Source of the DNA: Flavobacteriaceae bacterium
GTDB lineage: Bacteria; Bacteroidota; Bacteroidia; Flavobacteriales; Flavobacteriaceae
Direction: 5' to 3'
DNA length: 52,539 nucleotides
NCBI GenBank assembly: GCA_013373385.1
Contig: JABXHX010000064.1
Coordinates: 1-52,539, forward strand
Shown here: in pieces, positions 1 through 8,165 of the stretch
Layout of the letters: each line of letters starts with the position of its first letter
How positions within the stretch are numbered: the stretch's first letter is position 1
Translations under genes and position numbers: made by a program
Notes under the pieces: generated by a model
The model's input: the letters and a program-made list of their open reading frames with translations, nothing else
Told to the model about the DNA's origin: nothing
Database searches by the model: none

Positions 1-69
1 AAGTTTATTATAGAAAGTGATGCAACCATTGTTGCCCCATTAATTTTTGCGTACCTTTTAAACATGTAA
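1..69 (+). CDS. C-terminus of a deoxyhypusine synthase-like protein (partial, 5' end outside window)
   Basis: An open frame runs from base 1 to a TAA at 67-69 and gives the last 22 residues of a protein. The stretch DATIVAPLIFAYLL resembles the C-terminal segment of deoxyhypusine synthases, where human DHS has DASLVFPLLVAETF. Bacteroidetes carry DHS-like enzymes of the homospermidine/polyamine type. The catalytic lysine would lie upstream of the window, so activity cannot be judged. The next gene starts 3 bases after the stop, so the two are probably co-transcribed. Identification rests on one short segment and is moderate. Confidence 0.55.
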   Translation, partial: KFIIESDATIVAPLIFAYLLNM

Positions 70-72
70 AAT

Positions 73-357
73 ATGAAACGAGTAATTGTAGACTATTCAA
101 AATTAACTACAGATATATTAGATTTATTAGTAGAAAAATATCCTGACGGATATGACCATTCAGACATTATATCATTTAAAAATAGTAAAGGAGAAACAGT
201 AAAAGCAGTAGAAGTGAGAACTGAGACTACTATTTATTTGGTAAAAATAAGTACAAAACTAGAGCAGACAATGGAAGATTATGCCGATGATGATACGAGT
301 TTTGATGACGATGATTTTAACAATGAATTGCCTGAAGAAGATATTGAAGAATTCTAA
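73..357 (+). CDS. small acidic protein of unknown function
   Basis: 94 residues, no signal peptide and no membrane segment. The first 60 residues look like a small mixed alpha/beta fold. The last 30 are almost entirely Asp/Glu (DDDTSFDDDDF, then ELPEEDIEEF), a highly acidic disordered tail. It starts 3 bases after the stop of the DHS-like gene and 11 bases before the next gene, so it belongs to the same operon. I do not recognise a named family. The acidic tail could mimic nucleic acid or bind a basic partner, but that is only a guess. Confidence 0.75.
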   Translation: MKRVIVDYSKLTTDILDLLVEKYPDGYDHSDIISFKNSKGETVKAVEVRTETTIYLVKISTKLEQTMEDYADDDTSFDDDDFNNELPEEDIEEF

Positions 358-368
358 ATTTTAAACTT

Positions 369-782
369 ATGAAAGCACTTTTTCACTTGTCATTACCTTG
401 TATTGGGATTGAAAGGACTAAAAATTTTTATGTAAATATTTTAGGGGCTACAATTGGCAGAAACACACAGCAATGGATAGACATTGATATGTTTGGTCAT
501 CAAATAACGTTTACCAAGTCTGGCGATTATCAATTTAATTATAAGAGTTACAAATTTGGAAACAACGTATTACCATCATTTCACTTTGGTGTCATTTTAG
601 AAAAACAAATATGGAAAGACTTATACACTAAACTAGTTGATGCTAAGATTATTTTTATTGATACGACTGTTTTTTTAGAAGAAAAAAACGGAATGCATTC
701 CTCTTTTTTTGTGAAAGATCCGAACGGATATATTGTTGAATTTAAATGCTTTGAAGCTATAGAAACCATGTTTTTAAAATAA
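369..782 (+). CDS. VOC (glyoxalase/bleomycin-resistance fold) family protein
   Basis: 137 residues with the paired beta-alpha-beta-beta-beta layout of the vicinal oxygen chelate superfamily. Visible landmarks are FHLSLP at the start with His6 as a likely metal ligand, FYVNILGA, SFHFGV in the middle and the terminal DPNGYIVEFK, whose Glu is a usual metal ligand. The substrate cannot be read from sequence. A clearly related paralogue lies at 17268-17690 on the other strand (shared WIDIDMFGHQ / [10 protein letters not shown]). It is the last gene of the operon, and a strong terminator follows at once. Confidence 0.85.
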   Translation: MKALFHLSLPCIGIERTKNFYVNILGATIGRNTQQWIDIDMFGHQITFTKSGDYQFNYKSYKFGNNVLPSFHFGVILEKQIWKDLYTKLVDAKIIFIDTTVFLEEKNGMHSSFFVKDPNGYIVEFKCFEAIETMFLK

Positions 783-787
783 ATAGA

Positions 788-820
788 AAGCCTTACTGAA
801 TTTTAGTAAGGCTTTTTTTT
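788..820 (+). terminator. intrinsic terminator after the VOC gene
   Basis: A perfect 10-bp stem (788-797 with 805-814), a 7-base loop and a T run from 813 to 820. It closes the left-hand operon 6 bases after the VOC stop codon. Confidence 0.9.
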
Positions 821-842
821 GTAAGTTGGTTAAAAAATAATC

Positions 843-1685
843 ATGTTAAAGCGAAAACAAATACTTGCCTTTTTTCTTGTTTTAATAACTGGTGGAGTTA
901 TTTACTATTATAATTCTGATACTGGATTTGAAATAAAAGAGAATAAAGAAGAGATATACGAAGAAGTAATAACAAATAAAGATTCTTTACAAAATGCAAA
1001 TGTAAAATCAATAAGTTTTTTATTACCAAAACCTACTTCCAATCAAATTGTTAAGCATACAAAATTTGTATTATCGTATAATGAAACACATGAGCAAGCA
1101 GATTGGGTAGCTTATAAATTAGATAAGAATTCTATTAATAATTCTGTAAAAAGGAAAGATAATTTTAGAGTAGACCCAAAAGTGACAACAATTTCAGCCT
1201 CATTGCCAGATTATAAAAACTCGGGCTATGATCGTGGGCATTTGGCTCCAGCAAAAGCAATGTCATTTTCAAAAGAAACTATGAGTGAAAGCTTTTATAT
1301 GAGTAATATGAGTCCGCAGAAACCTTCTTTTAATAGAGGCATATGGAAAAAATTAGAAGAACAAGTAAGAGATTGGATTGCTATTAGTGATTCATTGTAT
1401 GTGGTTACAGGTCCTGTTTTAGATAATTCTTTAGAAGTCATTGGAGAAAATAAGGTTACCGTTCCTAGAGCTTACTACAAAACGATTTTAAGATTTAAAA
1501 ACGCAAAGATTTATGGAATTGGTTTTTTATTGAAAAATGAAAAATCTTCAAGAGCCTTGCAAACTTTTTCAACTTCTATTGATAGTATTGAAAAAGTAAC
1601 ACAACTAGATTTTTACTATTTATTAGCAGATGATATAGAAAACATAGTAGAAAAGAATAAAATACTTTCTAATTTTCTAAAATAA
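843..1685 (+). CDS. secreted or membrane-anchored DNA/RNA non-specific endonuclease (NUC1 family)
   Basis: 280 residues. Residues 5-22 form a hydrophobic signal-anchor with no lipobox cysteine. The nuclease core shows YDRGHLAPA (the DRGH signature, His as general base), then SNMSPQKPSFNRGIW, whose Asn and following residues match the metal-binding helix of the Serratia nuclease/EndoG fold. It should cleave single- and double-stranded DNA and RNA with Mg2+ outside the cytoplasm, for phosphate and nucleotide scavenging. No immunity gene such as NuiA is adjacent, which fits an exported rather than cytoplasmic enzyme. It has its own upstream gap after the terminator and ends in a second terminator. 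Confidence 0.9.
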   Translation: MLKRKQILAFFLVLITGGVIYYYNSDTGFEIKENKEEIYEEVITNKDSLQNANVKSISFLLPKPTSNQIVKHTKFVLSYNETHEQADWVAYKLDKNSINNSVKRKDNFRVDPKVTTISASLPDYKNSGYDRGHLAPAKAMSFSKETMSESFYMSNMSPQKPSFNRGIWKKLEEQVRDWIAISDSLYVVTGPVLDNSLEVIGENKVTVPRAYYKTILRFKNAKIYGIGFLLKNEKSSRALQTFSTSIDSIEKVTQLDFYYLLADDIENIVEKNKILSNFLK

Positions 1686-1714
1686 TAAAGCCTGTGATTT
1701 TACAGGCTTTATTT
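1685..1714. terminator. bidirectional intrinsic terminator between convergent genes
   Basis: A perfect 11-bp inverted repeat (1685-1695 with 1702-1712) with a 6-base loop and A/T on both flanks. It lies between the stop codons of the plus-strand nuclease and the minus-strand dipeptidase and can serve both. Confidence 0.85.
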
Positions 1715-1733
1715 ACTCTGTTTATGTATGAAT

Positions 1734-3047
1734 TTAAACTTCCTCTCCTTTTTGAATTTTCTGAGCAATTTCTTGACATTTGTCAAGTACTCTTAATAAG
1801 TTACCACCCCAAAGTTTTTCAATTTGTTTTTCAGAATAACCTCTTTTAACCAATTCTAAGGTAACATTAAATGTTTCAGAGGCATCTTTCCACCCATGAA
1901 TACCACCGCCACCATCAAAATCAGAACTAATACCCACATGGTCAATTCCAATTTTCTTCACCAAATAATCGATGTGATCTACAAAATCAGCAACACCAAC
2001 TGGATTAAACTTTTTTGGAGCAGCTTTCATTTTTTTGTTGGCAAGCGCTCTAATTTTTAAATATTCCTCATACCATGCATTTCTAGCTTTTTCATCTAGT
2101 TTCATTACCTCAGCTCTTGACATCATTTTAAAACCTTTTTCTTTGGCAATAGTGTCTAAAAAAGTTTTTCTAGCCTTGTTATAGGCGTTGTGTTTTTCTG
2201 TATTTACGTAAGAACTAAAAGCAACTGTTTGTACCACACCACCATTTTCTTTTAGCCATTGTAATTGCTCATCATCTAAATTTCTACTATGATTACAAAG
2301 TGCTCTGGCTGAAGAATGCGAAGCAATAATAGGCGCTTTGGTTAGAGCAATCATATCTTTCATTGATTTTTTTGAAGGATGAGAAACATCAATCATCATA
2401 CCCCATTTGTTCATTTCTTTAATGACTTCTTTTCCTAAATCGCTGACACCATTATGCAACCATTTATTATCAGCTTCTCCAGTATTTGAATCACAAAGTT
2501 GACTGTGACCGTTGTGTGAAAGCGACATATATCTAGCGCCTAAGTCATAAAATTCTTTGACTCTTTTAATATCTGTTCCGATTGGATATCCATTTTCAAT
2601 ACCAATCATGGCTACTTTTTTACCAGAAGCATAAATTTTTCTTGCTTCATAAGTAGTAACTGCCAACCCAATTTGACTCGGGGCAATTTCTTTTGTTAGC
2701 TTGTGAATAGCATTAAATTTTGCAATCGCATTTTTATAAGCTTTGTCATAACCAGCAGGCGTTAACTCTCCTTGACCCGTATAAACAATAAACCAAGCGA
2801 CATCTAAACCTCCTTTTTTCATTTTTGGTAAGTTGACTTGATTTTCTAACTCTTGGGTATAGTTGATGCTATCTGTAAAGTTTTTAACGTTAATATCTAC
2901 GTGAGTATCTAAGGTCATTACTCTTTTATGTATACCTTTTGCTTTAGCAATTAAATCTGCTTCAGTAGTTTTGGTATCCCTTTTTTGTTCAGTTTTACAA
3001 GCAACAATAAGTAAGAGTACTGTTGCGATCTGTATTAGTTTTTTCAT
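1734..3047 (-). CDS. lipoprotein dipeptidase, peptidase family M19 (renal dipeptidase type)
   Basis: 437 residues. A lipoprotein signal ends in the lipobox LIVAC (Cys17), so the enzyme is membrane-anchored outside the cytoplasm. M19 landmarks are HVD (His49, Asp51, zinc ligands), SHNGHSQLC, MIDVSHPSKKSM and IASHSSARAL with the second-site histidines, and HVGISSDFDGG near the C-terminus. The family hydrolyses dipeptides with a binuclear zinc centre and often accepts D-residues at the C-terminal position. The gene lies 56 bases downstream of the triple-repeat envelope protein on the same strand and may be the last gene of the formate dehydrogenase transcript or have its own promoter. I see no terminator between them. 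Confidence 0.93.
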   Translation of the reverse strand: MKKLIQIATVLLLIVACKTEQKRDTKTTEADLIAKAKGIHKRVMTLDTHVDINVKNFTDSINYTQELENQVNLPKMKKGGLDVAWFIVYTGQGELTPAGYDKAYKNAIAKFNAIHKLTKEIAPSQIGLAVTTYEARKIYASGKKVAMIGIENGYPIGTDIKRVKEFYDLGARYMSLSHNGHSQLCDSNTGEADNKWLHNGVSDLGKEVIKEMNKWGMMIDVSHPSKKSMKDMIALTKAPIIASHSSARALCNHSRNLDDEQLQWLKENGGVVQTVAFSSYVNTEKHNAYNKARKTFLDTIAKEKGFKMMSRAEVMKLDEKARNAWYEEYLKIRALANKKMKAAPKKFNPVGVADFVDHIDYLVKKIGIDHVGISSDFDGGGGIHGWKDASETFNVTLELVKRGYSEKQIEKLWGGNLLRVLDKCQEIAQKIQKGEEV

Positions 3048-3103
3048 TGGGAAATTAATTTGGTTGAAATTATTGATAAATATATTAGATATTTTTTTCT
3101 TTT

Positions 3104-4642
3104 CTAATGTGACGTTAAAAAGCCAATTCTATAGCTTAATCCGAAATTGAAATAAACACTACTTAGATTTCCGCTACTAGCTTTTACATAACCTGCTTCT
3201 GATCTTAAACTTATTTTTTTATTTAGGTTATAGTAAACACCTGCACTTGGTTTAATAATAAAGCCTTGACCTGTGGCAACTTCTCCACCACCAGCTGCAC
3301 CAATTAGACCTTGGGCAAACACACTAACTTTATTTCTTAAAAAACTTTCTGATTTAACACCTAAACCTACAATTCCTTCAGCATAAGCACCAGCATCACC
3401 AAAATTTGCGAATGAAGTTTTGCCAGCTAAGTACCAATGCTTTGAAACATACATATTTGCTTGAACAGCAATTTGATGTAAATCAGTATCGGCAATTAAA
3501 TGACGTTGTGTATTAAAGTAAATATCGTGCCCAATAGCAATCTCTAGTCCTTTTATTTTAGATGTTTTAAAGCTTTTAGTTTTGGTTTTTATTCCTTGAA
3601 AGTTTACATAATATTTTAAACCAAAACCAAAAGTTGATGAGGTAAAGAATTGATTTGGATTCATTAAATAACCTTTGTTAACAGATATAAAAATATTATT
3701 AAAAAGTTTTTGCTCTATAGAAATATCAGGATAAATTAAAAGTCCACCAGCGGTATCTACACCTCCACCTCCTCCAGCACCAATACCAAACTTAGCTAAA
3801 ATATTTGTTCTGTTTTTATTAAGAGCTAAATGGTAGCCAGCGCCTAAAATAATATCCATATAACCACCTCTAATTCCATGGTATGCACCATCAGCTTTAA
3901 AAAAAGTAAACCAGTTATCAGATACATAAGCTGCAATTTCAAACCCAGCTAAACGAATTGTTTTGCCATCTAATACAATACCATTTGTAAATTTGGAACC
4001 TCCATATGGACTTAAATTATTCAAGTGCATTAGTAAGGAAATATTAGTTGTATTTTGATCCCAGTCAGAGTTTTTCAATTCATTTACTGAGAGCTTTTCT
4101 TGTCTATTCCTAAAATATGTGTAGTCAATGTTTAAAGGAATTTGAACTCCAAAGCGAATTTGATTTGAGGTAATATTTCCCTTATCAAAAAAGTTAATAT
4201 AACTATATCCTAAGGTGGTAGAAAAGTTATTGAATTGATATCCAAAATTGATATGTGGTAAAATAAAAGCACCACCCCCATCAGGTGCAGAAGCACCGCC
4301 ACCGCCGCCAAAATGAAAACCTGTATCTAGAAATATTTTTTTTGTGAGGTTTGTTTTCAATCCTGCATTTATACCTAAAGTGAATAACCCGCCTCTTAGA
4401 CCAGTGACACTACCATAAAATCCTAAACCTGTATAGAAATTTTTGTTGAGCCATAAATTATAATGCAGTCCAGTGAGCCCCATATTTTCCTCTGGATTAT
4501 TAAACTCATTATTTGGCATGTTCACAGAAATAAAATCGATGTTTCCAAACCCATGTTGAGTCATTTTTTTAGGAATGGAGTTTTCTTGAGAAAACCCAAG
4601 AAATGTAATGAATAAGTATATTAATAGAATGATTTTTTTCAT
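3104..4642 (-). CDS. exported envelope protein with three internal beta-rich, glycine-cluster repeats
   Basis: 512 residues with a signal peptide (residues 1-18, ending GFSQ). The mature part consists of three related modules, each carrying a run of glycines followed by a hydrophobic Ile-Pro strand and alternating aromatic strands ending in a GLxY-like segment. The glycine clusters are near residues 112-124, 287-300 and 447-460. The alternating pattern and the final GLSYRIGFL suggest an outer-membrane beta-barrel or surface beta-sheet protein. No named family is recognised. It starts 6 bases after the fdhD stop and so looks like the fourth gene of the formate dehydrogenase operon, which is unexpected for a cytoplasmic enzyme system. 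Confidence 0.75.
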   Translation of the reverse strand: MKKIILLIYLFITFLGFSQENSIPKKMTQHGFGNIDFISVNMPNNEFNNPEENMGLTGLHYNLWLNKNFYTGLGFYGSVTGLRGGLFTLGINAGLKTNLTKKIFLDTGFHFGGGGGASAPDGGGAFILPHINFGYQFNNFSTTLGYSYINFFDKGNITSNQIRFGVQIPLNIDYTYFRNRQEKLSVNELKNSDWDQNTTNISLLMHLNNLSPYGGSKFTNGIVLDGKTIRLAGFEIAAYVSDNWFTFFKADGAYHGIRGGYMDIILGAGYHLALNKNRTNILAKFGIGAGGGGGVDTAGGLLIYPDISIEQKLFNNIFISVNKGYLMNPNQFFTSSTFGFGLKYYVNFQGIKTKTKSFKTSKIKGLEIAIGHDIYFNTQRHLIADTDLHQIAVQANMYVSKHWYLAGKTSFANFGDAGAYAEGIVGLGVKSESFLRNKVSVFAQGLIGAAGGGEVATGQGFIIKPSAGVYYNLNKKISLRSEAGYVKASSGNLSSVYFNFGLSYRIGFLTSH

Positions 4643-4648
4643 AAAAAT

Positions 4649-5458
4649 TTAATTGTTTGGAGTAGAGTAAATTGTCATTTTATTTGCTCGTGTAAATCCC
4701 ATTAAGCAAATTCCAAATTCTTTTGCATAATCAATTGCTAAACTAGAACAAGCTGAAACTGCTATAATTACTGAAATTCTTGCAAAAAAGGCTTTTGAAA
4801 CTATTTCGTAAGAAACTCTTCCGCTAACAAGCATGTATTTAGCATCATGAATTTTATTTTCATTTATAAGTTTTCCTATGGTTTTGTCAACCGCATTATG
4901 TCTACCAATATCTTCTTTGATAGTTAATAGACTATATTTTTTATCAAATATAGCAGCTGCATGACTACCACCAGTTCTTTCAAAAACGGCTTGATGTTTT
5001 CTCATATAAGAAAACATTTTAGTAACATTTTTTATAGTCGGTATAGATGAGTTCTTTAGAACTTCACCAGTTAATTGTATCTGACTTAATTCTTGTTTGC
5101 CACAAATGCCACATGAAGAAACAGATAATAAAGTGCGTTTATTTAAATAACCTTTACCTAATTTTTCTTGAGGAATTGTAGCATTAATAATGGAAAAACC
5201 ATTTGGCTTTTCTTCAATAATTTTTAATTGTAAATTTTCCTTTCCTTTATAAATATCTTCAGCATACAGAAGCCCACGAATCAATTCAAAATCATTTCCT
5301 GGTGTACGCATTACTACTGTGTATGACTCATTATTAATATTGATTTGTAAAGCAGCCTCAACAACAATACTATCAGAAACTTTTGATTGAATCTCATTAG
5401 AAACTAATAAACCATCATAAGGGATATTAGATGTATTCTTTAAGTTAAACTCGCTCAA
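4649..5458 (-). CDS. fdhD: formate dehydrogenase accessory sulfurtransferase FdhD
   Basis: 269 residues, the usual FdhD length. The CxxC pair that carries sulfur from the cysteine desulfurase to the molybdenum cofactor is at Cys116/Cys119 in SVSSCGICGK. Family segments GRVSYEIVSKAFFARI and the C-terminal LMGFTRANKMTIYS are present. FdhD sulfurates the bis-MGD cofactor before insertion into formate dehydrogenase. Its start overlaps the catalytic subunit gene by 14 bases, so translation is probably coupled. Confidence 0.95.
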   Translation of the reverse strand: MSEFNLKNTSNIPYDGLLVSNEIQSKVSDSIVVEAALQININNESYTVVMRTPGNDFELIRGLLYAEDIYKGKENLQLKIIEEKPNGFSIINATIPQEKLGKGYLNKRTLLSVSSCGICGKQELSQIQLTGEVLKNSSIPTIKNVTKMFSYMRKHQAVFERTGGSHAAAIFDKKYSLLTIKEDIGRHNAVDKTIGKLINENKIHDAKYMLVSGRVSYEIVSKAFFARISVIIAVSACSSLAIDYAKEFGICLMGFTRANKMTIYSTPNN

Positions 5459-8159
5459 AATCTACAGCTACAACTTTATATTCTGGGGTTAATGTTTCTT
5501 TGTCTCCAACGCTTCCAGTAATGATATTGATAAAAACTTCTGGTTGATGAAAAGTAGTTCTTAAGACTCCACGTTTTACATTTTTAGAATACTTAATTGG
5601 AATTTCTACACTTCCTCTGTCAGAAAAAATTCTGACTGTTTCATTATCTTTGATGCCTTTTTTAATGGCATCTTTAGGGTGTACCTCTAAAACGTCATCA
5701 GACAAAATCTTTTGATTGTCCGTTCTACGCGTCATAGTACCAGAATTATAATGCTCTAATTCTCTACCAGTAGTTAGAATAAAAGGATATTGATTTCCAT
5801 GTTCAATGATTTCTGGAGTTTCTTCAAAGTCGAAATGATGGAAAGTTCCAATTCCTTTTTTAAAGGCACCATCAATGTGAATCATTTTCGTATCAGTACC
5901 ATCTTCTTGAATTGGCCATTGCAATCCGTTGTCACCTAAACGATCCCAAGACAACCCTTTCATAAATGGAATAACGTCTGCAATTTCTGTAATTACATTG
6001 GCAGCATCATAGGTTAATCCTGTTGGTTGTTTGTAGCCCAATCGTTCCATCATATCAATAATTATCTGTCCGTCAGGTTTGGTATTTCCAATAGGTTCAA
6101 TAACTCTGTTTACGCGTTGCATTCTACGTTCACCATTGGTAAATGTTCCATTTTTTTCAAAATAAGACGATGCTGGTAACACCACATCTGCCATTTCTGA
6201 AGTAGCCGTCATAAATAATTCTTGAACTACAATTAACTCTAAATTTTCAAAAGCTTTGATACTATGATTGGTATTAGGATCTGTCATAATGGTATCTTCA
6301 CCCATTATGTATAGTGCTTTTAACTTACCTTCTATAGCAGCATCTAACATTTGGGGAATTTTATAGCCTTCGCGTTCTGGCATTTTTTTAATTCCGTATT
6401 TCTCTGCGTAATATTGTTGAATTTCTGGTTTATTTACATCTAAATATCCAGCTCCTTGATGCGGTTGTACGCCCATATCTGCAGCACCCTGAACATTGTT
6501 TTGTCCACGTAGTGGATTTAATCCAACTCCTTTTCTACCCACATTACCTGTCATCATTGCTAAATTAGCTAACAACATTACGGTTTTACTTCCTTGGAAA
6601 TGTTCGGTTACTCCTAATCCATGAAACTCCATTGCTCTATCTGCAGTTGCATATGCACGAGCAGCTTCTCTTACTAAATCTTTATCGACACCAGTTAGTA
6701 TTGACAATTCATCCATGTTTAAATTTTCAACATGGTTTTTAAAATCGATATATTTTTCAGTATAAGAATCAATAAAATGTTGATTCACTAAATTGTCAGT
6801 AACAATATAATGTGCCAACATATTCAAAATCGCCACATTGGTACCTGGTCTAATTTGTAAATGATAAGTTGCTAATTCTGCTAATTTTGTTTTGATAGGA
6901 TCTACCACTATTGAAGTAACTCCTTTCATAAAGGCTTGCTTTATTTTTGCTCCAGTTACGGGATGTCCTTTTATTGGATTGGCACCAAATAAGAAAATAG
7001 CATCTGTTTCTTTTAAGTCTTCAACAGAGTTTGTGGCAGCTCCGGTACCAAATGCTTGTTGCATTCCGTAGGCAGTAGGAGCATGGCAAACACGTGCACA
7101 ACCATCAATATTGTTAGTTCCTATAGCAACACGAAGCATTTTTTGCATCAAATAATTTTCTTCGTTGGTTGCTCTTGAAGATGAAATTCCACCAATAGCA
7201 TCTGCTCCGTACTTGTTTTTTATATTGATGAGTTTTTCGGTGATAAAATCATAAGCTTCATCCCAAGAAACTTCTTCAAATTTTCCATTTTTCTTAATCA
7301 TCGGCTCTCGTAAACGATCTGGATGATTGTAAAATTCAAATGCAAAACGACCTTTTAAACAGGTGTGACCTTCGTTAACTTCTGCAGTTTCAGGAGCTTG
7401 GATTCCTTTAATTTGACCATCAATAACCGACACGTCTAATTGGCAACCTACACCACAATAGGTACAAGTTGTTCTTACTGTTTTATCTGCTACCAAAGTT
7501 TTGGTTTCGTATTTGTCAGTCAATGCTTCTGTTGGACAAGTTTGCACACATGCTCCACAAGATACACAAGCAGATTCGTCAAAAGTTGTGTCAAATCCTT
7601 TAATAATATTACTTGCAAATCCACGACCAGACATTCCTAAAATCATTTCACCTTGAATTTCTTCACAAGCCCTTACACAGCGAAAACAATTGATACATTG
7701 TGATAAATCTGATTTTATATACGGATGCGCTCTGTCTTCTTCAATATCTAAATGTGTTTTTCCTTCTGGATAACGCACATTCGGAATTCCGATTTGTGCA
7801 ATGGTTTCCTGAAAAGGGGTTGCTTTCTTATCTTTTGTAGGAAAAACTTTATCTGAAGGATAATCTGTTAAAACCAATTCCACAATGTTTTTACGAAGGC
7901 GTTTCATTTTATCAGTGTTGTGATAAATGTACAAGCCTTCTCCAACTGGCGTATGACACGAAGCCATGGTTTTTGTTGGACCATCTTTTTCTCTAGCAAC
8001 TTCTACAGAACACACTCTGCACGAGCCAAAATTTTCTAATCGATCATCTTGGCACATGGTAGGAATTGCGTCTTTATTACTTTCAATTCTTCTTACAAAC
8101 TCTAAAATAGTTTCTCCAGAATTGAACTCGTATGCTATGTTGTTTATATGTGCTTTCAT
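5445..8159 (-). CDS. fdhF: NAD-dependent formate dehydrogenase, catalytic molybdenum subunit
   Basis: 904 residues. Domains in order: NuoG-like [2Fe-2S] ferredoxin (Cys36, 47, 50, 68); His/Cys linker; two [4Fe-4S] clusters (Cys155/158/161/165 and Cys198/201/204/208); the molybdopterin-domain [4Fe-4S] (Cys232/235/239 and Cys267); then the bis-MGD catalytic domain. The active-site segment CARVCHAPT places a cysteine (358), not selenocysteine, as the molybdenum ligand, followed by the conserved His. There is no Tat signal, so the enzyme is cytoplasmic and oxidises formate to CO2. Electrons pass along the clusters to the NuoEF-like subunit encoded 6 bases upstream. The layout matches the soluble Fds-type complexes. 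Confidence 0.95.
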   Translation of the reverse strand: MKAHINNIAYEFNSGETILEFVRRIESNKDAIPTMCQDDRLENFGSCRVCSVEVAREKDGPTKTMASCHTPVGEGLYIYHNTDKMKRLRKNIVELVLTDYPSDKVFPTKDKKATPFQETIAQIGIPNVRYPEGKTHLDIEEDRAHPYIKSDLSQCINCFRCVRACEEIQGEMILGMSGRGFASNIIKGFDTTFDESACVSCGACVQTCPTEALTDKYETKTLVADKTVRTTCTYCGVGCQLDVSVIDGQIKGIQAPETAEVNEGHTCLKGRFAFEFYNHPDRLREPMIKKNGKFEEVSWDEAYDFITEKLINIKNKYGADAIGGISSSRATNEENYLMQKMLRVAIGTNNIDGCARVCHAPTAYGMQQAFGTGAATNSVEDLKETDAIFLFGANPIKGHPVTGAKIKQAFMKGVTSIVVDPIKTKLAELATYHLQIRPGTNVAILNMLAHYIVTDNLVNQHFIDSYTEKYIDFKNHVENLNMDELSILTGVDKDLVREAARAYATADRAMEFHGLGVTEHFQGSKTVMLLANLAMMTGNVGRKGVGLNPLRGQNNVQGAADMGVQPHQGAGYLDVNKPEIQQYYAEKYGIKKMPEREGYKIPQMLDAAIEGKLKALYIMGEDTIMTDPNTNHSIKAFENLELIVVQELFMTATSEMADVVLPASSYFEKNGTFTNGERRMQRVNRVIEPIGNTKPDGQIIIDMMERLGYKQPTGLTYDAANVITEIADVIPFMKGLSWDRLGDNGLQWPIQEDGTDTKMIHIDGAFKKGIGTFHHFDFEETPEIIEHGNQYPFILTTGRELEHYNSGTMTRRTDNQKILSDDVLEVHPKDAIKKGIKDNETVRIFSDRGSVEIPIKYSKNVKRGVLRTTFHQPEVFINIITGSVGDKETLTPEYKVVAVDFERV

Positions 8160-8165
8160 AAATTT

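Noticed and set aside
7440..7640. Plus-strand ORFs inside the formate dehydrogenase genes (also 7966-8169, 8434-8733)
   Set aside because: They are antisense shadows: the minus strand encodes fully conserved iron-sulfur and molybdenum domains there.
5445..8159. Selenocysteine in the formate dehydrogenase
   Set aside because: The active-site position is a normal cysteine codon within CARVCHAPT, and no in-frame TGA or SECIS-like hairpin is present.
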